A stretch of DNA of 17,257 nt from the NCBI GenBank assembly GCA_035430005.1, contig DAOMFV010000113.1:1-17257 (forward strand), given 5' to 3'. A program made the position numbers and the translations under genes. The notes beneath the pieces were generated by a model. That model searched no databases. It saw nothing but the letters and a program-made list of their open reading frames with translations, and was not told the DNA's origin. The stretch's first letter is position 1. Every line of letters begins with the position of its first letter. Of this stretch, positions 1 through 6,128 are shown piece after piece. Origin of the DNA: JAEUIE01 sp035430005 (GTDB lineage: Bacteria; Planctomycetota; Planctomycetia; Gemmatales; HRBIN36).

Positions 1-291
1 CTGATATGCCTGCACGGGCTGAATACTTTGCATGATAAGACGTATCAGCACGTTATCAGCCATACCGATAAAATCGAATATGAGCCATGGATGCTGCAAA
101 GCGGAGGCGAACTCTGGCGTCGGCTGCTTGCGGTAGTCCCCGAGGGATATCCTTTGGCGGAGTTGTTGATGCATCTGGCGCGCTTGTCCCCCAGTTCGCT
201 CGAATCGCTGATGCTGGCCGTGATCGAGCAGCCCGAGATGGCACGAGAGCGCCTGGCGGAATCGTTCGACACGCCGAGCGACCCTGATTGA
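1..291 (+). CDS. C-terminal part of a small hypothetical protein (cut by window start)
   Basis: The frame is open from base 1 to a TGA at 289-291. A TTG at 28 could start an 87-residue protein, but no ribosome binding site precedes it and the reading frame continues unbroken to the window edge. It is therefore more likely the tail of a longer gene. The visible part has predicted amphipathic helices rich in Leu, Glu and Arg, ending in an acidic Asp-Pro tail. There is no signal peptide, membrane segment or recognisable motif. The next gene runs toward it on the other strand and ends 14 bases away. I do not recognise the family and assign no function. Confidence 0.5.
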   Translation: MICLHGLNTLHDKTYQHVISHTDKIEYEPWMLQSGGELWRRLLAVVPEGYPLAELLMHLARLSPSSLESLMLAVIEQPEMARERLAESFDTPSDPD

Positions 292-305
292 CCTGCATCC
301 ACTCC

Positions 306-452
306 CTAACTCCGTTCCTTGATCTCATCCAGCTTGGCGATGATGTTCTCAACTTCGGTGGCGGGCAGCTTTTCCTTATGCAGCATGTTGCGGATGATCT
401 TCATGGCGTTGAGAATCTCTTCAAACTCGGCCTTGGTGACTTCGATGTGCAT
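306..452 (-). CDS. Small helical hypothetical protein
   Basis: A 48-residue protein if read from the ATG at 452, which has a weak GGA a few bases upstream. An in-frame ATG at 494 would add 14 poorly ordered residues and has no ribosome binding site, so I prefer 452. The sequence MHIEVTKAEFEEILNAMK continues as an almost uninterrupted charged helix with regularly spaced Ile, Leu and Met, and ends with K-L-D-E-I-K-E-R-S. This looks like a short coiled-coil or helical-hairpin protein that would dimerise or bind a partner. There is no signal peptide or membrane segment. It converges on the truncated gene at 1-291. Family not recognised. Confidence 0.55.
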   Translation of the reverse strand: MHIEVTKAEFEEILNAMKIIRNMLHKEKLPATEVENIIAKLDEIKERS

Positions 453-505
453 GGGTGTTCCATCTCTCGGAGGGTTCTTAGCTGATGGATTCATCTTATG
501 TAGAC

Positions 506-601
506 GTGGCAGAGATCAACGGTACTCCATTGCCCCCTGCGGCACGTGCAACACCTTTGCCAGTTGGCAGGGGGCAGTGGAGTACCACTGACTCCTGCCA
601 C
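506..601. repeat. Palindromic intergenic repeat, family 1 (solo copy)
   Basis: Two arms of about 35 bases (506-540 and 567-601) are near-perfect inverted repeats. The inner 20 bases (521-540 against 567-586) match at 19 of 20 positions. The outer ends read GTGGCAG and CTGCCAC. Arms and loop resemble the core of the element at 1242-1339, so this is a dispersed family. With the promoter at 691-720, it fills the gene-free stretch 495-763. Confidence 0.8.
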
Positions 602-690
602 AATTCTTTCACGGTTCTCTGCCTATTTTCTCTACCCGTTCGACTCACTGGGCTGACGCTCCCGGTTGCTGTTCTACTTCGATTATTTCC

Positions 691-720
691 TTGCAATAGG
701 CTATCCTCTTAAGCTATATT
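691..720 (+). promoter_or_regulatory. Predicted sigma-70-type promoter for the gene at 764
   Basis: TTGCAA at 691-696 and TATATT at 715-720 are separated by 18 bases, giving a short leader of about 35 bases before the ATG at 764. The 18-base spacing is the same as at the two pseudopilin promoters. Prediction from sequence only. Confidence 0.4.
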
Positions 721-763
721 TCCGATAAGCTTCACCATCACTTCACACAAGGAGGGGCGTCGC

Positions 764-1060
764 ATGTCGTCAGAACCGAAGATAGCGGGCACGAAGTACA
801 AGAGCGGGCAGCGATGGAATGTTGAGCCTGTTCTGCTGGGTCATGGGTTATCCTGTCAGGATCGTGAACATCAATACGAGTTTCGAGTCAAAGAAAAGTC
901 GACCGGCCAAACAGTGGCCTCCTTCCATCGAGATGAATTTCGCTCCAATAAGGGCATCATGTGCACCGGCGTGAAATCGGTTGAGATCACCGACGATGAT
1001 TCCGCCATCGTTACCGTTTTTGAAGATGGCCGCAAGGAACTGCATCCTTTGCCTGGGTGA
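764..1060 (+). CDS. Hypothetical 98-residue protein
   Basis: The ATG at 764 follows a strong ribosome binding site (AAGGAGGGG, six bases upstream), and a plausible promoter lies at 691-720. The protein is soluble, with no signal peptide or membrane segment. It reads as alternating short beta strands: YEFRVKEKSTGQTVASFH, then VKSVEITDDDSAIVTVFEDG, ending LHPLPG. This suggests a small all-beta fold. Two cysteines are present (about residues 31 and 67), too few for a clear metal site. It stands alone, with a repeat-filled region downstream and no partner gene. I do not recognise the family. The strong ribosome binding site and clean frame make it very likely a real gene. Confidence 0.75.
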   Translation: MSSEPKIAGTKYKSGQRWNVEPVLLGHGLSCQDREHQYEFRVKEKSTGQTVASFHRDEFRSNKGIMCTGVKSVEITDDDSAIVTVFEDGRKELHPLPG

Positions 1061-1090
1061 TCGAACTAAATAATCCCTGAGTAGTCATTA

Positions 1091-1143
1091 GGTGGCACAG
1101 ACATTCTTGTCTGTGCCGGCCAGACAAGAATGTCTGGCCCACC
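1091..1143. repeat. Double-hairpin intergenic repeat
   Basis: Two palindromes sit side by side: GGCACAGACA..TGTCTGTGCC, then GGCCAGACA..TGTCTGGCC. They are also inverted copies of each other, so the 53 bases can fold as two small hairpins or one long one bounded by GGTGG and CCACC. The position just after the stop of the gene at 764-1060 would allow it to act as a transcription terminator, but no T-run follows directly. Confidence 0.75.
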
Positions 1144-1187
1144 CCTCAAGTATTTTTGCAAGAGTCCTTAGCAATCAGTCCAATCGG

Positions 1188-1414
1188 GGTGCCACCGTTT
1201 CGTTACGCCATAACGGTGCTCTAAGAGCCTGTTGAAAAACTGTGGCAGGGGTCAGCGGTACGCCGCTCCCCCCTGCTGAATGTGCAAAATCCTGGCTGCT
1301 TGGCAGGGGTCACGATGAGTACATCGTGACCCCTGCCACGGCTTAGTGATAATTCAACAGGCTCTTAGCCATATAACGCTTAGCACGGTGACGGTGTTCC
1401 GAAACCGTGGCACC
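1188..1414. repeat. Palindromic repeat family 2, interrupted by another element
   Basis: Left arm 1188-1219 (begins GGTGCCACCGTTTCG) and right arm 1383-1414 (ends CGAAACCGTGGCACC) are inverted repeats matching at about 25 of 32 positions. An intact member of the same family, with only a short loop, lies at 13151-13233. Here the loop has been replaced by the element at 1221-1368. The right arm ends 25 bases before the start codon of the hydrolase at 1440. Together with the repeat at 1091-1143, this accounts for the gene-free stretch 1061-1439. Confidence 0.8.
1221..1368. mobile_element. MITE-like element nested in a palindromic repeat
   Basis: The 148-base element has perfect 16-base terminal inverted repeats, CTAAGAGCCTGTTGAA and its complement. 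It encodes nothing. Inside it at 1242-1339 is a family 1 palindrome like that at 506-601, including a perfect 17-base stem with a 4-base loop (1301-1338). The outermost CTAA and TTAG both fit a Y-T-A-R target pattern, as used by some IS5-type elements, but they are not identical, so a target duplication is uncertain. Most simply this is a non-autonomous element mobilised by a transposase elsewhere in the genome. Confidence 0.7.
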
Positions 1415-1439
1415 CTTGCTTTATACGCGGAGCTTCACC

Positions 1440-2486
1440 ATGAAATCCTCTCACTGGCTCGTCAGCAGTTTCGCCTTCCTCACCTGGCCCCTCCTGGCTT
1501 GTGCTCAGGGCGAACTGCCCAGACTTTCAGTGCCAGCGAAGGAAGTGCCGGTGCCAAACACCGTTTCGAAGGAATTTCAGAAGGTGATTGCACGACCCGT
1601 GGCGCCGATGGGTACCGTGCCTGCCACCAGGGAAGAATGGAAGAAGGCCCAGAACGAAGCAGATACAGCGGCGGCAAAGATGGTTACCGGGGCGGCTGTA
1701 CTCCTGGGTGTAAAGATCACACCGACTGAAGTGGCCGGCGTGAAATGCTACACCATCACCCCCAAGACCATTGCCCCCGGAAAAGAAAACCAGTTGCTCG
1801 TCCATGTCCATGGGGGAGCGTTCGTCTTCAACGGCGGACTGGCGGCAACAGGGGAAGGGTGCCTCCTCGCTGATGCCTGCAGGATGAAAGTGCTTTCCAT
1901 CGATTATCGCATGCCTCCTGATCATCCCTTCCCTGCTGCTCCCGATGATATCGTGGCGGTCTGGAAGGCCGTGGTGAAAGAGCATGACCCCAAGACCGTG
2001 GTGATGGGTGGCACCTCAGCGGGCGGCGGATTGATCATGACTACCATGCTGCGATGTCGGGAAGAGAAACTGCCCATGCCGGCAGCTCTCTTCATCGGCA
2101 CACCAGGAGCGATTCTACCCAAGACCGGCGACAGCTTGTGGTTTAATGCCGAGGTCGATCACGTCCTGGGGCGCTATGAAGGACGGATCGAGGCGGCTCT
2201 CAAGCTCTATGCCAACGGCAAAGACATGAACGATCCGATGCTCTCGCCGCTTAACGGCAATATGACCGGCTGGCCTCCGGTAATTCTGATCACCGGCACT
2301 CGCGATCTGCTCCTCAGCCCCACAGTGCTGACCCATCGCAAGCTCCGCGCTGCCGGCGTGCCTGCTGAACTGCATGTCTTTGAAGGCTTGGCCCACGCTG
2401 ATTATCTGATAGCCTATGGCACCCCCGAATCGAAGGACGCCCTCCACGAGATCGCGGTGTTCTTCGAGAAGCACTTGAAGAGATAA
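1440..2486 (+). CDS. Exported alpha/beta hydrolase (hormone-sensitive-lipase-like esterase)
   Basis: A predicted carboxylesterase of the alpha/beta hydrolase fold-3 (HSL-like, family IV) group, 348 residues. The ATG at 1440 has a GGAG-like site upstream and starts a clear signal sequence. The GTG at 1407 lies inside a repeat and is rejected. The signal ends in LLAC (Cys21), a possible lipobox, so the protein may be a lipoprotein; cleavage after CAQ-like residues is the alternative. The oxyanion-hole HGG is at 124-126. The nucleophile is Ser193 in GGTSAGG, where the family usually has G-D-S-A-G, so Asp is replaced by Thr. The acid is Asp289 (TGTRD) and the base His319 (GLAH). The catalytic set is complete, so it should hydrolyse small esters in the envelope. 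Substrate unknown. No operon partner; its upstream region is repeat DNA. Confidence 0.88.
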   Translation: MKSSHWLVSSFAFLTWPLLACAQGELPRLSVPAKEVPVPNTVSKEFQKVIARPVAPMGTVPATREEWKKAQNEADTAAAKMVTGAAVLLGVKITPTEVAGVKCYTITPKTIAPGKENQLLVHVHGGAFVFNGGLAATGEGCLLADACRMKVLSIDYRMPPDHPFPAAPDDIVAVWKAVVKEHDPKTVVMGGTSAGGGLIMTTMLRCREEKLPMPAALFIGTPGAILPKTGDSLWFNAEVDHVLGRYEGRIEAALKLYANGKDMNDPMLSPLNGNMTGWPPVILITGTRDLLLSPTVLTHRKLRAAGVPAELHVFEGLAHADYLIAYGTPESKDALHEIAVFFEKHLKR

Positions 2487-2617
2487 TGAGGCTGCGTGCG
2501 GGCTGTCAGCCACAAACGTGACGCCACAGTACTTTGATTGACAAAAATACACTAAAACCTGACGGCAATTCCTAAAATCTTTTTTCCAAAAAAATGTAGA
2601 ATAGGTGAAGAAAAGTA

Positions 2618-2647
2618 TTGACAAGAGAATCTTCATGAGTTTAACTT
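2618..2647 (+). promoter_or_regulatory. Predicted promoter of pseudopilin cassette copy 1
   Basis: TTGACA (2618-2623) and TAACTT (2642-2647) are 18 bases apart. The blocks GTATTGAC and AGTTTAAYTTA recur at exactly the same spacing upstream of copy 2 (4657-4690), while the bases between them differ. That conservation is the main support. The leader would be roughly 95 bases. The rest of 2487-2617 is AT-rich and shows nothing else. Confidence 0.6.
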
Positions 2648-2747
2648 AACTCATTAGCCCGTTTTCATGTCATAAGGTTTGCCTTTATCCCCTAATTCCA
2701 CGGCATCGAATCTGTTTTCTTCTGTTTCTCTCTTTTGGAGGTCGGTT

Positions 2748-3905
2748 ATGTCAAGTCTGAGTCGGAATGTGAGCAAGCGAAAGGGTTTCACCCTTATCGA
2801 ACTGCTCGTCGTCATCGCGATCATCGCGCTGTTGATGGCCATGCTGTTGCCTGCCATTCAAAAAGTGCGTGAGGCTGCGAACAAGATGTTGTGCGCCAGT
2901 AATCTTCGTCAGATTGCTATCGCAGCGCACAATTACCACAACGACTTCAACCAGCTGCCTCCTGGCGTCTTGGGAAGCGATAAAGCAAACCCTCAGCCGC
3001 TGTTTGAGAACGTCTCATACGCCGGCTGCCTGGCACTGTTGCTTCCCTACGTGGAAGCCGACAACATTTACAAGCAGATCGATCCACAGTACTTGTCCTT
3101 CGCATACAACGGCCTTCCTGTTGTCACCACCGGTGGTCCCAACAACTGGTACAATGATGCCCGTACGGCTCCCGATGGCAGCGGTCTGCCTTATAACCTC
3201 TACCTGTCCAACTTCAAATTGAAGATGTTCCTGTGTCCTTCCGATGACGCAGGCACAGCTGTTCCGCAAACCGGCGTTGGTATCGCTTTGGTTCAGTATC
3301 CTGCCGTCGTGGGTTCAACCACACCTGTGTCGAACTTTGTCTCCATCGGTTTCTTCGCGCCTCCTTTCCAGACCATTCCCGTTGGTAAGACCAATTACCT
3401 GGGCGTTTCTGGCGCGAACGGTGTCGGTGCTACCCTGTCGGCATCTGACATTGGGCCTCTCGGCAACGTCAACCTGGGTCAGTATGTCGGCATCATGACC
3501 ACCCGCGGCACGCTGACCTTAGGTCAGTTGACTGTTCAGGATGGAACATCGAACACCCTCATGTTCGGTGAATCCATTGGTGGCGAAGGCGCCGGCCCAC
3601 TGGTTCACGACATCATGTTGTCCTGGTTTGGTTGCGGCAGCATGGGTACGAAGTTCGGCTTGGGCCGTGGCAACGTTCCTTGTGCAGGTGTTTACAATTC
3701 CTCCACCACTGGTGCAGGCTGGCCTCGTTACAGTGCTCGTCACGTTGCCGGCGTTCAGTTCGCCTATGCCGATCACCACGTCGGAACCGTCCGATTTGGT
3801 GCCACTTGCCAGCGCAACATCGCCTCGACCGACTGGTTCCTGCTCCAGCAGTTGTCCGGTCGTCAAGACGGTTTGAACAACGACGTGTCAAACCTGTTAG
3901 ATTAA
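2748..3905 (+). CDS. DUF1559 pseudopilin-like protein, copy 1
   Basis: A 385-residue member of the DUF1559 family, which is greatly expanded in planctomycetes and carries a type IV pilin-like N terminus. The ATG at 2748 is preceded by GGAGG at normal spacing; the in-frame TTG at 2679 has no such site. Residues 12-29 read KGFTLIELLVVIAIIALL. Prepilin peptidase would cut after Gly13, leaving Phe at +1 and Glu at +5 (Glu18), followed by one hydrophobic helix. The DUF1559 signature NLRQIAIAAHNYH follows near residue 50. The C-terminal motif reads F-A-Y-A-D-H-H-V, where most relatives have A-D-G-S-V. Expected location is the cell surface or periplasm; the cellular role of the family is not established. 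Two lipoprotein genes lie downstream beyond a terminator, and an identical copy lies at 4879-6036. Confidence 0.95.
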   Translation: MSSLSRNVSKRKGFTLIELLVVIAIIALLMAMLLPAIQKVREAANKMLCASNLRQIAIAAHNYHNDFNQLPPGVLGSDKANPQPLFENVSYAGCLALLLPYVEADNIYKQIDPQYLSFAYNGLPVVTTGGPNNWYNDARTAPDGSGLPYNLYLSNFKLKMFLCPSDDAGTAVPQTGVGIALVQYPAVVGSTTPVSNFVSIGFFAPPFQTIPVGKTNYLGVSGANGVGATLSASDIGPLGNVNLGQYVGIMTTRGTLTLGQLTVQDGTSNTLMFGESIGGEGAGPLVHDIMLSWFGCGSMGTKFGLGRGNVPCAGVYNSSTTGAGWPRYSARHVAGVQFAYADHHVGTVRFGATCQRNIASTDWFLLQQLSGRQDGLNNDVSNLLD

Positions 3906-3922
3906 TTGCAGATAAACTCTGG

Positions 3923-3956
3923 ACGTGGGTAGTATGTTTACTACCCACGTTTTTTT
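3923..3956 (+). terminator. Strong intrinsic terminator inside cassette copy 1
   Basis: A perfect 12-base stem (ACGTGGGTAGTA with TACTACCCACGT), a TGTT loop and a run of seven T. It lies between the pseudopilin gene and the lipoprotein genes, so it should end most transcripts there and leave the lipoproteins to read-through or an unseen promoter. Confidence 0.92.
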
Positions 3957-3997
3957 CTCTTTACGGTATGCTTTCCCTCAACTCCAGGAGAATCTAC

Positions 3998-4150
3998 ATG
4001 GCACGGGTCCTACTTTCAGTCGCCATCCTGTTCGGTTTTGCGCTTGTCGGGTGCTCGGGCAATAATCAGCAGATAGCGCCTCCTAAAGTAACAGCGACTT
4101 CACCGATTGTCAGCAAAGAGAATCCGGGTAAGAAGAGCGCACAAGAGTAG
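3998..4150 (+). CDS. Small lipoprotein with IAPPKVT motif, copy 1
   Basis: A 50-residue lipoprotein. The ATG at 3998 follows CAGGAGAATCTAC, a good ribosome binding site. The signal MARVLLSVAILFGFALVGC ends in a lipobox (L-V-G-C), so Cys19 should be lipidated and the mature peptide would have only about 32 residues. It carries N-N-Q-Q then IAPPKVT, which resembles IIPPPRVT in the next gene, and a Lys/Glu-rich end. The mature part is too short for a globular domain, so it probably works as a membrane-tethered peptide, perhaps bound to a partner protein (inference). The second lipoprotein starts 27 bases later. Both genes share the leader AGGAGAATCT before their start codons, suggesting they arose by duplication. 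Confidence 0.85.
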   Translation: MARVLLSVAILFGFALVGCSGNNQQIAPPKVTATSPIVSKENPGKKSAQE

Positions 4151-4177
4151 TGTTTGATTCCTAGAAGGAGAATCTCC

Positions 4178-4525
4178 GTGCGTTTGCTACGAACGATTCA
4201 GATGTTGTTGTTTGGATCGCTGGTAACCTTGGGATGCCCTGGCTGCACGGAACGCAGCAGCATGATCATACCGCCTCCACGAGTCACTCTGGCGGAGGGC
4301 CAAAAGCTTCAGGTCATGCAGGCGGGAGGCGCTCCCGAAAAAGCGCCGCCGGCAAAGAAGGATCCTGCCGAGGGCAAGCCGGAGTCATCCACTAAGTCTG
4401 AAGAAAAGCCCTCTTCCACGAAGGAAGAAGCGAAGAAGCCGGTGGATAAACCTGGTACTTCTGCCAAGCCTGGCGATAAGAGCGGTTCAGACACGGAAGG
4501 CACCAAGAAGCCCGATAAGCCGTAA
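4178..4525 (+). CDS. Lipoprotein with lysine/proline-rich tail, copy 1
   Basis: A 115-residue protein starting at GTG 4178, eight bases after AAGGAG. An upstream in-frame TTG at 4154 lies too far ahead of that site. The signal MRLLRTIQMLLFGSLVTLGC suggests lipidation at Cys20, although Thr at -3 is unusual; Cys23 is an alternative. IIPPPRVT follows at about residues 30-37 and matches IAPPKVT of the preceding lipoprotein. From about residue 50 to the end the sequence is low complexity, made of Lys, Pro, Glu, Ser, Asp and Gly (for example EEAKKPVDKPG). Such a tail is probably extended and disordered, fitting a spacer that crosses the periplasm or binds polyanionic wall or surface material (inference). 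It is the last gene before the closing terminator. Confidence 0.85.
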   Translation: MRLLRTIQMLLFGSLVTLGCPGCTERSSMIIPPPRVTLAEGQKLQVMQAGGAPEKAPPAKKDPAEGKPESSTKSEEKPSSTKEEAKKPVDKPGTSAKPGDKSGSDTEGTKKPDKP

Positions 4526-4547
4526 GTGGTTATCGAGTTATTTTCTG

Positions 4548-4585
4548 AGACGTGATGGTAACTTCCATCACGTCTTGCTTTTTGA
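4548..4585 (+). terminator. Terminator closing cassette copy 1
   Basis: An 11-base stem (AGACGTGATGG with CCATCACGTCT) and a six-base loop, followed by TGC and a run of five T. It lies just after the second lipoprotein and coincides with the end of the repeated block. Confidence 0.88.
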
Positions 4586-4659
4586 GGTGTGACAATGCTC
4601 TTCGGGTCTCATTATAAAGATATCATATATTAAAAAGTGTACATTTGGAGTGGGATGTA

Positions 4660-4689
4660 TTGACGATGCTTTCCGATCAAGTTTAATTT
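4660..4689 (+). promoter_or_regulatory. Predicted promoter of pseudopilin cassette copy 2
   Basis: TTGACG (4660-4665) and TAATTT (4684-4689), again 18 bases apart. The flanking blocks GTATTGAC and AGTTTAAYTTA match copy 1 in sequence and spacing. Further upstream AAAAA-R-TGTA also aligns with copy 1 with a single one-base shift, so the two promoter regions share ancestry. An inverted-repeat element now separates this promoter from its gene. Confidence 0.55.
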
Positions 4690-4777
4690 AGAGCATCTAA
4701 CAGAATGAGCGCATCATTCTCCCCTCTCCCGGAGGAGAGGGGTTGGGGGTGACGAGGTTCCTTTTGTTAGACGCTCT
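4690..4777. mobile_element. Inverted-repeat element between promoter and copy 2
   Basis: The ends AGAGCATCTAACAG (4690-4703) and TTGTTAGACGCTCT (4764-4777) are inverted repeats matching at 12 of 14 positions. Inside is a G/C hairpin, CCCCTCTCC with GGAGAGGGG (4721-4742). Removing these 88 bases leaves 26 bases between the -10 box and the repeated block, against 25 in copy 1. That fits an insertion after the two promoters separated. No coding capacity and no clear target duplication. Confidence 0.7.
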
Positions 4778-4878
4778 GAAACCTATTCATCCAGTTCCCT
4801 TAGTAAGGTTTGCCTTTATCCCCTAATTCCACGGCATCGAATCTGTTTTCTTCTGTTTCTCTCTTTTGGAGGTCGGTT

Positions 4879-6036
4879 ATGTCAAGTCTGAGTCGGAATG
4901 TGAGCAAGCGAAAGGGTTTCACCCTTATCGAACTGCTCGTCGTCATCGCGATCATCGCGCTGTTGATGGCCATGCTGTTGCCTGCCATTCAAAAAGTGCG
5001 TGAGGCTGCGAACAAGATGTTGTGCGCCAGTAATCTTCGTCAGATTGCTATCGCAGCGCACAATTACCACAACGACTTCAACCAGCTGCCTCCTGGCGTC
5101 TTGGGAAGCGATAAAGCAAACCCTCAGCCGCTGTTTGAGAACGTCTCATACGCCGGCTGCCTGGCACTGTTGCTTCCCTACGTGGAAGCCGACAACATTT
5201 ACAAGCAGATCGATCCACAGTACTTGTCCTTCGCATACAACGGCCTTCCTGTTGTCACCACCGGTGGTCCCAACAACTGGTACAATGATGCCCGTACGGC
5301 TCCCGATGGCAGCGGTCTGCCTTATAACCTCTACCTGTCCAACTTCAAATTGAAGATGTTCCTGTGTCCTTCCGATGACGCAGGCACAGCTGTTCCGCAA
5401 ACCGGCGTTGGTATCGCTTTGGTTCAGTATCCTGCCGTCGTGGGTTCAACCACACCTGTGTCGAACTTTGTCTCCATCGGTTTCTTCGCGCCTCCTTTCC
5501 AGACCATTCCCGTTGGTAAGACCAATTACCTGGGCGTTTCTGGCGCGAACGGTGTCGGTGCTACCCTGTCGGCATCTGACATTGGGCCTCTCGGCAACGT
5601 CAACCTGGGTCAGTATGTCGGCATCATGACCACCCGCGGCACGCTGACCTTAGGTCAGTTGACTGTTCAGGATGGAACATCGAACACCCTCATGTTCGGT
5701 GAATCCATTGGTGGCGAAGGCGCCGGCCCACTGGTTCACGACATCATGTTGTCCTGGTTTGGTTGCGGCAGCATGGGTACGAAGTTCGGCTTGGGCCGTG
5801 GCAACGTTCCTTGTGCAGGTGTTTACAATTCCTCCACCACTGGTGCAGGCTGGCCTCGTTACAGTGCTCGTCACGTTGCCGGCGTTCAGTTCGCCTATGC
5901 CGATCACCACGTCGGAACCGTCCGATTTGGTGCCACTTGCCAGCGCAACATCGCCTCGACCGACTGGTTCCTGCTCCAGCAGTTGTCCGGTCGTCAAGAC
6001 GGTTTGAACAACGACGTGTCAAACCTGTTAGATTAA
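4879..6036 (+). CDS. DUF1559 pseudopilin-like protein, copy 2
   Basis: Identical in protein sequence and, as read, in nucleotide sequence to the gene at 2748-3905: prepilin motif KGFTLIE, one N-terminal hydrophobic helix, NLRQIAIAAHNYH signature and C-terminal A-D-H-H-V. The start ATG has the same GGAGG site. The difference lies upstream: its predicted promoter is at 4660-4689, and an 88-base inverted-repeat element lengthens the leader. Because the products are the same, any functional difference between copies would be in dosage or regulation. Nothing suggests decay, since the frame is intact to the TAA. Confidence 0.95.
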   Translation: MSSLSRNVSKRKGFTLIELLVVIAIIALLMAMLLPAIQKVREAANKMLCASNLRQIAIAAHNYHNDFNQLPPGVLGSDKANPQPLFENVSYAGCLALLLPYVEADNIYKQIDPQYLSFAYNGLPVVTTGGPNNWYNDARTAPDGSGLPYNLYLSNFKLKMFLCPSDDAGTAVPQTGVGIALVQYPAVVGSTTPVSNFVSIGFFAPPFQTIPVGKTNYLGVSGANGVGATLSASDIGPLGNVNLGQYVGIMTTRGTLTLGQLTVQDGTSNTLMFGESIGGEGAGPLVHDIMLSWFGCGSMGTKFGLGRGNVPCAGVYNSSTTGAGWPRYSARHVAGVQFAYADHHVGTVRFGATCQRNIASTDWFLLQQLSGRQDGLNNDVSNLLD

Positions 6037-6053
6037 TTGCAGATAAACTCTGG

Positions 6054-6087
6054 ACGTGGGTAGTATGTTTACTACCCACGTTTTTTT
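6054..6087 (+). terminator. Strong intrinsic terminator inside cassette copy 2
   Basis: Same 12-base perfect stem, TGTT loop and T-run as at 3923-3956, between the pseudopilin and the lipoprotein genes of copy 2. Confidence 0.92.
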
Positions 6088-6128
6088 CTCTTTACGGTAT
6101 GCTTTCCCTCAACTCCAGGAGAATCTAC

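Larger units (their letters stand above)
2673..4585 (+). repeat. Pseudopilin-lipoprotein cassette, direct repeat copy 1
   Basis: This 1913-base block reappears at 4804-6716 at a constant offset of 2131 bases. I found no mismatch on reading, and the translations in all six frames agree. It begins in the leader, about 75 bases before the pseudopilin start, and ends just after the T-run of the final terminator. It thus contains the whole transcribed unit but not the promoter. No terminal inverted repeats or transposase genes are present. Confidence 0.95.

Noticed and set aside
1346..1729. 127-residue open frame on the plus strand
   Set aside because: Begins inside the repeat and overlaps the hydrolase in another frame; the hydrolase frame has signal peptide and motifs, this one does not.
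2115..2636. 173-residue open frame on the minus strand
   Set aside because: Antisense to the end of the alpha/beta hydrolase and the following spacer, with no start signal or family features.
2679..2747. N-terminal extension of the DUF1559 gene from a TTG start
   Set aside because: No ribosome binding site, and it would bury the prepilin signal; GGAGG precedes the ATG at 2748 instead. The same holds for copy 2.
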